DNA of 64,000 bases from Paralithodes platypus. Lineage: Eukaryota; Arthropoda; Malacostraca; Decapoda; Lithodidae. The position numbers and the translations under genes are program-made. The stretch's first letter is position 1, and each line of letters starts with the position of its first letter. A model generated the notes under the pieces. That model made no database searches, was not told the DNA's origin, and saw only the letters and a list, made by a program, of their open reading frames with translations. Positions 23,166 through 34,981 of this stretch are shown piece after piece. The stretch spans positions 24,514,191 to 24,578,190 of the forward strand of contig CM064519.1 of NCBI GenBank assembly GCA_032716605.1. Direction: 5' to 3'.

Positions 23166-23369
23166 ACGTTTTAATTGCCGTTTTACGCATTTAACCCCTC
23201 ATTTTCCCTGTACTTCATAGCCCTCCCCACTATCGGGCGGCGTGTCTTAAGATCGTTGTATAATGGGGAAACTGGTTTCGCCGAGGGTTGTAATTATTTC
23301 CAAACACTATTTTTTCTTACTTACAGTTTCTTACAGTTTCTTACAGTAGATCCTCTGGAAAAAGGCAAA

Positions 23370-25442
23370 CTATGCCTGTGTATCCAGCTCAGTACCAGTA
23401 CTTGCACTGCTGCGGTCGTTCACGGTGTTGGCGGCGGCGGTAGCAGACGCAACATTTTTACTATTCTGTATTTTTGTTTTATAATCAAACTTCAAATCTT
23501 GTCTTCCCCATGCTTTATCAAGATTACTGTCAAACTCCCTTATTGATTCGGAATCGACTACATACTGGGGCAGTGCGTTCCACTCATTTACCACTCTATC
23601 ACAAAATGAGTTCTTTGCCTTCTCAAGCCTATTTCTTTCTTTGTAAATTTTCTTAGTGTCCTCTCGTTCTTGTTCCCTCCCGCATCAAGAAGATACCTTC
23701 ACACACATCCTCATCGTACTTTCCTGACACTATCTTAAAAGTCTCCATCACAGGGATCTGCCTTGCTTAGGCCAATCGCCTTTCTGCAGACTCCCATTTT
23801 CTTATGTTCTTATATCCCCTCTCTTTCTCCTATATGCCAGTGTCGGAAGCCCCAGTGTCTTCAACCTCTGCTCATAGCCCGCGTTCTTCAACGTTGGTAC
23901 CAGCTTGCTAGCTCTCCTCTGCACTTTCTCCACTGCTTCTATATCCTTTACCATATATGGAGCCCACACCTGGTTCGCATATTCCAGGTGCGGCCTAACC
24001 AGCGCTGTATAGAGATTCCTGAAGATTTCTTCGTCAAGTGACACAAATGTCCTCCTTATCAGCCCTACAATTCTATTGGCTTTGTTTATCTTTTCCGCTA
24101 AATGTTCTGAGAAATTTAACTTATTGTCTATCACTACTCCTATATCCTTTTCTGCACTCACTTCCTCCATCGCTTCATACATACTGTATCCTACCTTGTC
24201 TATCTTGCTGGTCCCAATCCGCATGTACTTGCATTTTTTTGGATGAAAAGGCATTAACCAATGCTCAGACCATCCCTTCATGCCCTCCACATCTCCTTGA
24301 AGCAAACCCATATCTTCCTTACTCCTCACTCTTCTATACAGTTTAGTGTCATCCGCATACAGGTATACCTCACTTCCATTAGTTATAACTTCAGGCAAGT
24401 CATTGATAAATATAACGAACAGCAGTGGTCCCAACACAGATCCCTGAGGTACCCCACTTGTAATTTCCCTCCACCCCGAGCCTATTCCATTCACCAGTAC
24501 CCTCTGTCTCCGATCTTTCAGGAAGGCTTCTATCCATTTCACACATTTCTCCCCTATATTATAGCTTCTAACTTTCTCTATTAACCTTTTATGTGGGACC
24601 TTATCGAAGGCCTTCATAAAATCGCAATATACCACGTCTATTACATCACCATCTTCTAGAATTTGCATCCAATCATCTACCACCTTAATTAGCTGTAGTA
24701 CCGTCGACCTCCCCGGCAAGAATCCGAACTGTCTCCCACTGAAAAGTTGGTTTGACTTCATATGATCCATTATTCCTTCTCTAATTACCGTTTCCATTAG
24801 TTTACACACAACACTTGTCAAACTGACTGGTCTATAATTCCCTGGGTCATTTCTCTTTCCCTTCTTAAATATAGCTGTTATGTTCGCCTCTCTCCAGTCC
24901 ATCGGGATTTGTCCTACATTAAACGATACCTCAAATAACATTTTCAATGGCTCTACTAACATCTCCCCTCCTTCCTTTATGATTCTTGGGTGTATCCCAT
25001 CTGGTCCCGGTGACTTACTTCTGTTCATTTTTTCTATAGCCCTTCTTATTCTAGCATGGGAAAACTCTATTAGTTCTAGTGCCGGTGCCTGTTTGGTGGG
25101 AATAGTAGGCACTGCATCCTCCGACTCCACTGTTAGTACCCCCCCAAAGTATTTCCCCAGCACCTCTGCTTTCTCCTTATCAGTCTCCGCTCTACTCCCA
25201 TCATTCAACCCCCCTACCAGCTCTGGGATCCCTACTCTTCTTGTTAACTTTTCCTGAATGTACTTCCAGAATATTTTTGGATTATCCTTCACATTTCTAG
25301 CTATCTCTCTCTCCCTCTCCTTCACCCCCCTCCTTGTTTCCCACCTTATTTTATTGTTTATTTGTCTGCGTTCTAGATCCACTTCCTTAGCCTCTATACT
25401 AGTCCCCCTGTTCTTTTTTAACAATTTTAATCTTTCCCACAA
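23370..25442 (-). pseudogene. LINE C1 reverse transcriptase and C-terminal region
   Basis: Motifs in order are GPDGIHPRIIKEGG, FKKGKRNDPGNYRPVSLTS, FGFLPGRSTVLQL, VYCDFMKAFDKVPHKRL, SGVPQGSVLGPLLF and the active site YADDTKLY. The frame runs from about 25442 to 23802. Near 23750-23812 a 62-bp insertion from another LINE family breaks it. The C-terminal part resumes to 23370 with VNEWNALPQYVVDSES and the conserved end TGTELDTQA. Confidence 0.85.
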
Positions 25443-26425
25443 TCGTTTCTTCTAATCAATATCCAAAGCTTTCTTTTCATTGGCAATTCTGGGTTAGTTC
25501 TTTTCCTCAATTTTGTTTTATCCTTATATTCCCTTACTGGTACACTTTTGGATACAGCATTCTCCAGTTTGGCTCTAATTTTCCTCCACATTCCTTCAGC
25601 GTCTTCACCGTTCAAGTATTCCCCCCAGTCAATGTCCAAACACCGTCTCAGCAGCTCATAATCTGCTCTATCATACATGTATATTATTCTATTGCTTCTA
25701 TTATTCCTCTCTGATTTAATGTTACAACTAAAGCTTATACAGGCATGGTCACTACGACCTATAGGGCTATCCACATTAACATGTTCCACTATATCCTCTT
25801 CATTGCTAAAAATCAAATCAAGTACACTCCCCTGTGTCCCATCTCTATATCTTGTCATCTCTACAATATGTTGCGTTAAAAAACAATCTCTCACTTTCTC
25901 TATAAACTTATTTTCCAGGCTACCCTGTCCCGCTGGAGTAGTACAATTTGCCCAGTTGATCCTTGGCAAATTGAAATCTCCAATAAAAATTTTATATTTG
26001 TTCTCTCTATTATCTATCTCCTCCATTGCTTTCAGTAGGTTATCATCCTCTCCCCTGCTATTATTTGGGCTTCTATATATAGAGGCAATTAGAATTGATC
26101 CTCTTACACATTTTACTTCAATACACAAATACTCACAATACTGCTGTCTCATATCCACCTCATTAACCTTGAGCTCTTTTCTTACATAAATAAACAGTCC
26201 TCTTCCAACCTCTGCTCTAATAGCATTTCTCTCATATAACTCAAAACCCTCCAAACTATATTCCACCAGTTCCCTTTCAATTCTAACATTTTTTGGTCTT
26301 ACTTCCTGTAGGGCTATGACATCAGGTTTTTCCTCTTCATCCTGCAACCTACATATCAGTTCTCTTTTCTTGTCCTGGGTAAACACATCCACATTACTAA
26401 CCATAATCCTTAATCCATCTACCAT
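25427..26425 (-). pseudogene. LINE C1 endonuclease
   Basis: An APE-type endonuclease: Glu in ALQEVRP, IGDFNLPRINW and GRSDHACISF. Compared with copy C3, C1 lacks 4 bp near 25452, which shifts the frame just before the RT. This enzyme nicks target DNA to prime reverse transcription. Confidence 0.85.
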
Positions 26426-26429
26426 TCCT

Positions 26430-26816
26430 TCAGCAATTACACCATCCCGCTCCTCCAGTCCGTACCCTACACCCTGTTAGCACTACTGGGTCTGCCTCTT
26501 TGTCTCCTGTCTCTCCCTGTGACACCTCCACCCCGTTCTCCTCCTCCGTCACAACTCCCATCACATTCTCTCCCCTCTCTGATCTCCCCCTCCCTTCTAC
26601 TCTTATAAACCACTTCCTCACTTTTCTGTCCCTCACTCTCCAGTAAAAATTTATCTTATCCTCCTCATCCAACTTCCCATTATTTTCATCAGCCTTTTCT
26701 TGTAATTCCTTAATTGTTTTCCTTTGTTCTATACTCAAATCCTTCTTTAGTCTTATGTGTTTCAGTTTATCATTTGTATTTAGCCTCCAACTAAAATTTG
26801 TCACAGTCTCCGCCAC
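26430..26816 (-). pseudogene. LINE C1 upstream reading frame (possible ORF1 end)
   Basis: 128 codons starting MAETVTNFSWRLN, rich in Lys, Arg and Glu, ending just before the endonuclease. I recognise no domain. Its position and orientation suggest the end of ORF1 or the linker before ORF2. It is intact as far as it goes, and no other copy in the window covers it. Confidence 0.4.
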
Positions 26817-26949
26817 TACCCTAGTTTTAAACTACCCTTATAGGTCTCATCTCTCCCCTTTTATATCTACCTATCCTATATATTGATGAAAACTAGCCTA
26901 CTCTTAACTCATTCAAATCCAACTTCACTACTGCTTCATCCATTCCACC

Positions 26950-28741
26950 ATTAAAATCTCCGACTGGCAATCTTGTAAGTGACCCACGAGGTAAAGCTAA
27001 CCTTCTTGCGGATATTTTCTCCACCAACTCAACCTTAGATGAAATAACTCAAGATGTCCCTGTACTTAATTTTAATTCGCCTGAAATTCCCTCACTTAAG
27101 ATCCACACCAGAAATGTCAAATTATTTTGCAGAATCTCTCAGTAGATAAGGCTCCTGGTCCAGATGAAATTCCTCCAATAGTACTTAAGAATTGCTCCTT
27201 GGTGCTCGCTCCTGTATTGGCAAAAAATTTCCGTCTGTGTACTCATACCTCATGCTTCCCAGTACCCTGGAAAGAAGCAAACATCCATCCAGTTCCTAAA
27301 AAAGGTGACTCTTCAGATCCATCAAACTACAGACCAATAGCTATAACTTCCACTCTTGGTAAAGTCTTTGAAATTAAATTAAATAATCACATAATTAAGC
27401 ATCTTGAGAATAATAAATTAATCAGTGATAGGCAATATGGTTTTAGACGATGTCGATCAACTGCAGACATTCTTTGCCTTCTTACGCATCAAATCAACCA
27501 AGCTACAGACCAACATGGTGAAACACATACAATAGCACTGATATATCAAAGGCATTTGATAGAGTCTGGCATCAATCCTTATTGTCGAAGATGTCACACT
27601 ACGGCCTTGTATCATTAGTTCCACTAATTTCTTCTTAACTTCATAACAGAAAAATATGTGTAATGGTAGATGGCCTTTATTCTCAATTTCACTCAATAAA
27701 TGCTGGTGTTCCCCAGGGATCAGTTTTGGCCCCAACTCTGTTCCTCATTCATATCAATGATCTCATATCTACCACTCATAATCCAATACATTCCTACGCA
27801 GATGAAACACTCCACAGTTCCTTCACATTTACCATTCTTTCACCCAACCCGATCTTACAAATTCAAAAATAAACACTGCAATTTCTCTGATCCAGGACCT
27901 TTCTAGAATTGAAGAATGGGGACAAAAGAATCTAGTTTCCTTTAATGCACAGAAAACCAAGTACTGTACATTCAATTTTCTAACCGACAGAATCTCACTG
28001 ACTCCCATATATTTTTTAATGATGTAAATATTCCCACTTCCCCTAGTATTGACATCCTCGGTGTAACATTAACTACTAACTTGAGCTGGACACATTATGT
28101 TAGAAGCATTGCTAAGAATGCCTCTAAAAAACTGGGACTTCTGTACAGAGTTCGAGAATTCTTCACTGACGAGCAGTTGGCCGTAATATATAAAAGTCAT
28201 GTGCGTTCTCAGATGGATTACTGTTCACCTCTGTGGGGTGGAAGTGGAGTGGTTGCATTGAGGCAGTTGGACAAATTCAAATATAAAGCTATTAGATTAA
28301 TCAATAACCCTGCAATCACACAGGACCTTCCTACATTATCCATACGAAGAAACGTTGCATCCCTTGCATTATTCTACAGATATTTTCACAGCAATTGTTC
28401 CGAGGAACTTGCTTCAATTGTGCCGCCTCTCCACATCTTTCCCCGTACAACTAGGGCAGCTGAGAGCGCCCATGTATTTACACTTTCTCCTCCACAATGC
28501 AGAACTTCTGCTTATCAGAATTCATTTATCCCCAGTGCTACTACTCTTTGGAATTCACTTCCCTCGAATTGCTTTCCACAAACTTACAATCTACAAATTT
28601 TTACATCCAGTTGTTACAAACATTTTATGAATGGAGGATGCCTTTAGGCACATGGACCTTTTTGTTTTATCTGTGTTTTCTTTCCTCCGTTCATTGTCTC
28701 AAAAAAAAAAAAAAAGAAAAAAAAAAAAAAAAAAAAAAAAA
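26950..28741 (+). mobile_element. LINE M: Jockey-like non-LTR retrotransposon, 5'-truncated, poly(A)-tailed
   Basis: RT sequence starts near 26950, with KAPGPDEIPPIVLKN and NYRPIAITSTLGK at 27150-27370. It then breaks repeatedly: a disrupted palm at 27540-27560, GVPQGSVLAPTLF at 27710 and an altered active site ADET in place of the usual ADDS near 27800. The C-terminal part (28081-28647) is well kept, with MDYCSPLWGGSG and LWNSLPSNCFP. It ends in a ~45-bp poly(A) at 28699-28741. It resembles LINE F but is a separate family. It sits against an R repeat. Confidence 0.82.
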
Positions 28742-28990
28742 ATACTAGGTTAGGTTAGGTAAGGTTGTTAGGTTAGGCTAATGTCTTTCAAATCACCATC
28801 GGGGGGAGCGAGCGTGTCTGAACATCGATCGATAGGCCTAATGGGGAAAATAGGTTTTCCTGAGATTTCTAATTAATTACAAACACTATATATTGATGCA
28901 AATGACCAATTTTGTTTATAAGAAACACTCGGAAAATTCGTGGTATTAAAATAAAAAAAATCCGAAAATTTGGGTCAATTTAAAGATGAT
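28741..28990 (+). repeat. R-family repeat
   Basis: After the LINE M poly(A), the text reads aatactagg, TTAGG-like repeats, ggctaatgtc, then gagcgagcgtgtctgaacatcgatcgatagg and a tail ending attgatgcaaatgacc. The same order is at 34561-34760 and, with small changes, at 39225-39500. Confidence 0.7.
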
Positions 28991-29779
28991 GTACAGTAAT
29001 TAAATTTCTAAAAAATCGTTTCGATTGTTTTATGTAGTTTAGAGTTGTGAAAATAGGCGTAAATGCATATTTACTCATTAAACAACAATCTAAAAACACG
29101 TCCCTTCACTCGCGAAAAATAACTATTTGGCCATAACCGTTTGCCGTTGGATACAAAATATGTAAAGGGGGGGGCAAGCCCCCCCTCCCCCCCCCCCCCC
29201 CCAAGATTTATTGAAATCGTCATATATTTAAACAGTAGGGGGCAAAAACCAAATTTTCCCCAACGCTGCTTCTTCTTCGCGGCGGATGTAAACAAAGCCA
29301 CCCGCCTCTTGTGACGTAGGCGATATAGGGGATATTTTGTTTTTTCAGGATCAGTAATACATTTTTACGCGCATTTAGACACATATAGGAATGAAATACA
29401 TGGTATAAGAAACCTGTAGGCCACGATAAAATCGATGTATGAATTTAATTACATAATCGATAAATCTACAGTTGTACTACCCCTATTTTGTCGCTATTCT
29501 GTTGGTACTAATGGGTTAATATAATTAGTAGTAGACTTAGTATGGTTTGATGATGCGCGGAAATGTATATTTGACTTGAAATAGATACATTGAAGTATTA
29601 CAAACCTTCGCAAACCCATAAACATGGAACGTGAGCAGGGTTTAGACCGTCGCGCACCCATAAACAGGGAACGTGAGGGGGAGTTTTGACCGTCGCGGAA
29701 ACAGGTTACTTTTCGGTTAGGTTAAGTTAGGTTAGGTTAGGCTAATGTTAAAAATACTAAAATGCGACGGTCCTCGGTA
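28991..29779. other. non-coding; GC hairpin at 29167-29203
   Basis: No frame is credible. The 29165-29205 run of G then C, with ggggggggcaagccccccc, and the nearby aacagtagggggcaaa and gatgtaaacaaagcc phrases resemble the foldback cluster at 40-42.6 kb, so this is probably a degenerate member. A TTAGG-like tract is at 29717-29745. Confidence 0.45.
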
Positions 29780-29783
29780 TTAA

Positions 29784-30268
29784 CCCTCCAGCCCCGGCTA
29801 TGTATTATATATATATTCCTCGAAACCCGGGTGTTTTGGCCGAAAAACGTCTAGGCTAGGCTACCGTATATTCGTTAATCAGACTGCTTCCCGCATTCCC
29901 GCGCATCCCCAAGCGTAGCTGTGTTATTTACCTGTAGAATGGCATTAAGTAGAGCTCTCTAAGTCAACTGGTTGAGCTGTGATGATGATTTCATTGGAGA
30001 TAACTTTATGGCCAAAACAGCCACTTTACACCACTTTTCGATACTTAACAACAACATACAGTACAGGCACACACGAACAAGCGACGCTCTCCTTCTTGTG
30101 GCCGGAGATGCGGGGCGTCGGTCCAGCCGGCTGTTGTTTACATGCGTCGGACCGACGCCTCGCACACGAAGCTCACAGGCTTTCAACCACTGGGCGTTCA
30201 AGAGACCTTCCGGGTACCTGTTATATGCTTTTTTATGGGCGTTCAAGAGCCCTTCCGTGGTGAGAGGG
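29784..30268 (+). mobile_element. E-family MITE (piggyBac derivative), copy 1
   Basis: TTAA lies at 29780-29783 and 30269-30272. Ends: CCCTCCAGCCCCGG on the left; from the right, CCCTCTCACCACGG. The right subterminal phrase gggcgttcaagagcccttcc is present twice. Both ends match the piggyBac element at 51944-57043, so this is very likely a deletion derivative of that family. Other copies: 37249-37728 (reverse), 49301-49780 and a part at 62391-62662. Confidence 0.85.
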
Positions 30269-30484
30269 TTAAACAACACTGTATATCAAATAAAAAAATA
30301 AAAACAACAACAAATTACCTGAAAAACTCATATCTGGTTAGTGATAATTTGTTATCAAAATAAGTTTTTTTCCAGTTTCCGCGTCTGCTGAACCATCCAA
30401 AAACACGCTAAAAGGCGTGTTTTGAAGGGGGGAGGTGGTGGGGGGTAGTATAACTGTAGATTTACCACATCATCTTTATATTGT

Positions 30485-30790
30485 CCAAAATTTGTTTTAA
30501 CCCTCGGCAAAATCTAATAAAAAAAGTATGGTACTAAAATTTCTTTTTCGTAACAAGGTTGTCAATACGGTACTTTCAGTCATCGATAGCTCTAAAGATC
30601 ATATGAAAATGTGTTAAACCCTCGGAAAAACCTAATATAAAAGTATGGTACTAAAATTTAATTTTCGTAACAAGGTTGTCAATACGGTACTTTCCCGTTA
30701 TCAATGTACAATCAAGCTGAAGATTGCAGAGTAAACACCATAGACTTCATCGACTTTTCTTTCACCTTCGTATAATCGACAGCCATTTTT
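30485..30790 (+). repeat. T-family repeat, copy 2
   Basis: Matches 21524-21815 closely (ccctcggcaaaa, cgtaacaaggttgtcaatacgg twice, and the end tgaagattgcagagtaaacacc). It lacks the TA-GGC(C)-TA insertions seen in copy 1, so it gives the pre-insertion state. Confidence 0.75.
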
Positions 30791-32189
30791 TTATTTTTTT
30801 TATTAAGGGATTAGTACTCAACCTGTGGGGGCAGCAGCCCCCACTCATAATACTAGGTTAGGTTAGGTAATGTTGTTATGAAGTTCAGTGTAGAGAAAAG
30901 CAGTATGATAGTAGTAAATGGACCAGAGGCAGTAGAAATGAGGATAGGAGGGGAAAGAATAGAAACAAGGGAGGAAGTGAAGTATTTAGGGGTATGGATA
31001 GGGAGGGAAGGGCGACAAAGGACAATGAATGAGAAAATCGTGAAGGTGGAGCAGTGTAGTGGGAAACGTGGAATGTGACAAAAACCAGAGTAAATAAATA
31101 TAAAATAGTAAGAGAGGTGTGGAAGGACTTTGAAGTGCCGAGAATAATGTAGGGGATGGATGTGAGAGGGAGTACAGGGGGAGAAATAAATAGACTGGAG
31201 ACGGGACAAAATAAAATAGGAAGAATGGGGTTAGGAGCAAGAAGGTGGACAGCAAATGAAGCAGTGAAAGGGGAGATGGGATGGAGTACGTTTGAGGAAA
31301 GAGTGGCGAAGGCAAAGTTGAGGTACAAGAGTAGGTTGGAGGAGATGGAGGATAATAGGTGGCCAAGGAGAGTGAATGAATGGGGGGAGGGGAAGACTAG
31401 ATGGGCAAAAGAGTGTAAGAAAACTGAAAAAAATAGGAGTGAAACAAAGAAGGGTGGGAGAGGAGTGGAGAGATGTAGGGAGTAATGCAGGACTAGGTCA
31501 GGGAAGGAGACTAGAGAAAGAGATAGGAACGAGAGTGAAGGAAGTAGGAAACAGGAATGGAAGAGAAATATGGAGAAGAAAAGTACACTGATAAGATATA
31601 GAAGCAAGGGGAGACCGAGAAAAGAGGAGTTCTATGACGGAAGTTGGGGAGCAGAACTACTGTTTAAGGCTAGGGCAGGAGCATTAGAGACAAATAGGAG
31701 AACATGGAGGTGGAATGGGGGGGTGAAAGAGTGTCTACAGTGTGAGGTGGGAGGGAGGAGATGGAGGAGACAATAGAACATATAGTGACAGAGTACCAGG
31801 GGTATGCAGAGGAGAGAGATGGGTTGGAAAATGAGTTGAAACGGGTGATAGGGGAGAGGGAATGGGAAGAACAGAAAGAGGAGGAGGATGAGGGTGTAAA
31901 ATTTGTGTTAGGTCTCGGGACAGAAGAGGGGGTAGATGGGGAAATGGGGAAAAGAATGAAGGTAGTGAAAAGATTCCTGGAGCAGGTGTGGCAGAAGAGA
32001 AAACGGAATAGAATAGAATAGGGTGAGGGGGGAGAAGGGGACCAGAGCGGGAGAGGAAGAAAAATTAGATTAAATAGTAGAGAGGGGAAAAGTTAAATTA
32101 AGGTAAGGAGAGAACAAGATATTGGGGGGGTGGAGGAGGGGGTAAAATAAGGAGAGGAGAGTTCTGCTTAAGCTATATACTGTACTTCA

Positions 32190-34392
32190 CTCCCCAGCAC
32201 CCCACACACAAGACATCACACAACAAATTCAAGCACTCAACACCCAAACTAACAACAAAATACAAGAACAACAAAAACTAAATTGGAATAACTTCCTACA
32301 AACACTTGATCACAAAACAAACCCCAAAAAACTCTACAAAACACTAAACAGCATCACACTTTCCAACAGCAACACAACACAATCACATGCTGCAATCACA
32401 ACAACAGACTCTACTCCTTCATGTAAACAACAAGCAAACACTCTCATCAATCACTTCTCACATGTCAGCCACCTAAAACCTCACAAAGACGACCGACGTG
32501 TCATCCGGCGTAAGAGACAATTCCCCACAGACCCTGACTATACACCCTTCACCAATCACCAGACAAAGCATATCATCAACAATCTAAAGCACTCACCCGC
32601 CTGTGGCCTAGACAACATAAGCAACATACACCTCAGACACCTGGGACCACAAGGCATACAAACACTCACTAACATATCAAACTACAGCTATTCACACAAC
32701 ACAATACCAGACATTTGGAAGCATGGTATCATCATCACATTCCCCAAACCCAACAAAGACCCCACGCTACCCTCCTCGCACCGCCCCATCACACTCCTTT
32801 GCTCCCCCTCCAAAGTCATGGAACGCCTAGTATTACAATTAATTACACCCGACCTACCCCTAGCTCCAACACAACATGGCTTTAGGCCACTGCACTCCAC
32901 AAACACTCTTCTCACAGACCTTACACAAAGAGCTTTTGACGGCATCAACTCAGCTAGACCACCACACAGATCACTATTAGCCACACTCGACATTAGTAAA
33001 GCCTTCGATGCCATCCCCCGCCACAACCTAACAAACAAAATCTACAACACAAACATGCACAACAACACAAAAAGGTGGCTGGCCAACTTCCTAGCAGGCA
33101 GATGTGCACACGTATCTTTTGCCGGTCAGTCATCTAAAATCAGAAACTTTCCAAACGGAGTCCCACAGGGATCCGTCCTATCACCCGCACTCTTCAATCT
33201 GTACATGCACGATATAACTACACCCAATACTCCCCAAATAAACTTAGCCTCCTATGCAGATGACATAACACTCACATGCACACACCATGACCCAAGAAGA
33301 GCAACAGATCTCCTTCAACCCTATCTCAACACACTACAAGGCTGGTGCACTACAAACAGACTGAATCTAGCCCCAGCCAAATCCACCGCAACCCTGCTCA
33401 CAAGCTGGACAGGTGAACACGAATACATCCCTCAACTCACCATAAACAACACACCCCTAACACATACACACACACCCAAAATCCTAGGAGTAACATATGA
33501 TACTCATATGACATTCAAACAGCACACCACAAACATTAAAAAGAAACTGACACCCAGACTTAACGCCCTCAGGTCACTTGCTCACACAAAATTTGGACAC
33601 AACAAAGAAACTACCACCACAGTATATAAACAATACATAAGATCAGTAATGGAATACGCAAGCCCAGCCTGGGCTTCTAACCTAGCTGAAACACATCATA
33701 AGACCTTACAGACTATCCAAAACAAAGCCCTGAAGATCATTACAGGCTGCACAGCTACTGCACCCACAGATCATCTACATCAAGAAACCAAAATCCTCAA
33801 AGTCAAAGACCATCTGGACATGAGAGGCACTCAATTCCTGGCAGCAGCCTCCACGAACCAAGACCACCCACTAAACTACATGGCAACACACCCACAGACA
33901 CCAAGAAATATCAAAACAACACCCAGCACACGGTATCACACACAGTTATTGTCCTCTCTCCCTCCCTGCCCACCCCGAACCAACTTCCAGAAGCACATCC
34001 ATACTCATATCTCTCGCCAATCCATCCACTCACTCACAGACAACACGCAGCTGCATGCACGACCTCCCGAAATCCATCCTTCCGAATCCTCCCTCCCTCG
34101 CGAGGACAGAGTCCACCTGGCCAAGCTGAGATGCGGACACCATCCAGCTCTCCTGAGCTATCAGAAGAGACTGGATGACTCCGTTGTCGACGCCTGCCCG
34201 GGATGTAACACAGCACCCCATACCATTAAACACATCATAGAAGACTGCATTTCACACAACCACTTACGCCAACAACACAACCTACACTCAATGAGAGCTC
34301 TGTGGGAAAGCCCGATCGTGGCCATGGCCATGGCCTTCCTCAGGGACTCGGGGCTGTTCGGCCAGGCAGCTTAGGGAACAACAACAACAACA
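32190..34392 (+). mobile_element. LINE A: 5'-truncated non-LTR retrotransposon with (AAC)n tail
   Basis: Flanked by an 11-bp duplication, actgtacttca, at 32179-32189 and 34393-34403. The 3' end is (AAC)n after ggctgttcggccaggcag. It is truncated within ORF2. A second, shorter copy at 42984-43685 is almost identical, so the family was active recently. Confidence 0.9.
32191..34374 (+). CDS. LINE A ORF2 fragment: reverse transcriptase and C-terminal zinc region, uninterrupted
   Basis: The frame is open from the truncation point to the stop at 34374, about 727 codons; the first ATG with strong RT sequence after it is at 32818. Motifs: ITFPKPNKDP, HGFRPLHSTNTL, ATLDISKAFDAIPRHNL, GVPQGSVLSPALFNLY and the active site YADDITLT. 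Later come MEYASPAWASN and a C-terminal RCGHHPALLSYQKRL...CPGCN...HIIEDC zinc-type motif as in I/Ingi-like and related elements. The endonuclease is missing through truncation. This is the best-preserved LINE frame in the window. The exact clade is uncertain. Confidence 0.85.
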   Translation, partial: SPAPHTQDITQQIQALNTQTNNKIQEQQKLNWNNFLQTLDHKTNPKKLYKTLNSITLSNSNTTQSHAAITTTDSTPSCKQQANTLINHFSHVSHLKPHKDDRRVIRRKRQFPTDPDYTPFTNHQTKHIINNLKHSPACGLDNISNIHLRHLGPQGIQTLTNISNYSYSHNTIPDIWKHGIIITFPKPNKDPTLPSSHRPITLLCSPSKVMERLVLQLITPDLPLAPTQHGFRPLHSTNTLLTDLTQRAFDGINSARPPHRSLLATLDISKAFDAIPRHNLTNKIYNTNMHNNTKRWLANFLAGRCAHVSFAGQSSKIRNFPNGVPQGSVLSPALFNLYMHDITTPNTPQINLASYADDITLTCTHHDPRRATDLLQPYLNTLQGWCTTNRLNLAPAKSTATLLTSWTGEHEYIPQLTINNTPLTHTHTPKILGVTYDTHMTFKQHTTNIKKKLTPRLNALRSLAHTKFGHNKETTTTVYKQYIRSVMEYASPAWASNLAETHHKTLQTIQNKALKIITGCTATAPTDHLHQETKILKVKDHLDMRGTQFLAAASTNQDHPLNYMATHPQTPRNIKTTPSTRYHTQLLSSLPPCPPRTNFQKHIHTHISRQSIHSLTDNTQLHARPPEIHPSESSLPREDRVHLAKLRCGHHPALLSYQKRLDDSVVDACPGCNTAPHTIKHIIEDCISHNHLRQQHNLHSMRALWESPIVAMAMAFLRDSGLFGQAA

Positions 34393-34981
34393 ACTGTACT
34401 TCAATTCTTTTTCTTTAACTATCCTTTCTACGACTACATATTTTCTAAACTAAGTCTTAAATCTAGCTCTAGCTGTTTCTGGAGAAGTCACCGGTGCATA
34501 GGTGAGCTGGCTTGAAAAGGGACAGCAACTCCACAAAAAGAAGAAGAAGAAGAAGAAGAAGTTAGGTTAGGCTAATGTCTTTTCAAATCACTATCGGGGA
34601 GCGAGTGTGTCTCAACATCGATCGATAGGCCTAATGGGGAAAATAGGTTTTCCCGAGATTTCTAATTAATTACAAACACTATATATTGATGCAAATGACC
34701 AATTTTGTTTATAAAAAACACTCGGAAAATTTGTGGTATTAAAATAAAAAAAATCCCTATTTTGTTTGGTAGCCTATTGGTAAATCTTTACATTACCTCC
34801 AGTAAACTTTGGATGATGGGCTAACAAGATTAGCCTATTGCATAACCTAGGCCTAATTGCTGATAGCCTAGCCTATGGGGTAAGGGTTCTGTTAGACTGT
34901 TAGCAGGCGTACCGTCGGCCCGTCGCGCTTTGTTTATATAGTCGCACGCTCGTGGTTACGTTCGCGTCTAGGCCTAGCCCC

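Larger units (their letters stand above)
23318..26830 (-). mobile_element. LINE C1: CR1-like non-LTR retrotransposon
   Basis: The minus-strand order is ORF1 remnant (26816-26430), endonuclease (26425-25427) and reverse transcriptase with C-terminus (25442-23390). The 3' end is a short microsatellite of TGTAAGAAAC units, about three copies at 23318-23349, instead of poly(A). Short 3' repeats and the RT motifs fit CR1. Two more copies lie at 46686-48340 and 50648-58965 and are very similar. Confidence 0.88.
30879..34560 (+). mobile_element. LINE L: truncated non-LTR retrotransposon with (GAA)n tail, holding LINE A
   Basis: LINE L sequence is at 30879-32189 and 34404-34560, ending in (GAA)n at 34541-34560. 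It reads MKFSVEKSSMIVVNGPEA, then KYLGVWIGREG (end of an RT domain). After frame breaks near 31080-31150 comes NKIGRMGLGARRW and GEMGWSTFEERVAKAK. It is purine-rich, so the complementary strand gives Leu/Ser-rich spurious frames. It is flanked by GTTA at 30875-30878 and 34561-34564. Confidence 0.7.
30803..34760 (+). repeat. R-family repeat, split by LINE L
   Basis: The left part (30803-30878) begins TTAAGGGATTAGTACTCAA and has the GC hairpin and TTAGG-like repeats. The right part resumes at 34561 with gttaggttaggctaatg and runs to the tail ending attgatgcaaatgacc. A GTTA duplication flanks the insert. The same TTAAGGGATTAGTACTCAA start is at 38871. Confidence 0.7.

Noticed and set aside
30885..31607. 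Long Leu/Ser-rich minus-strand frames
   Set aside because: They are the complement of purine-rich LINE L coding DNA and have no motif.
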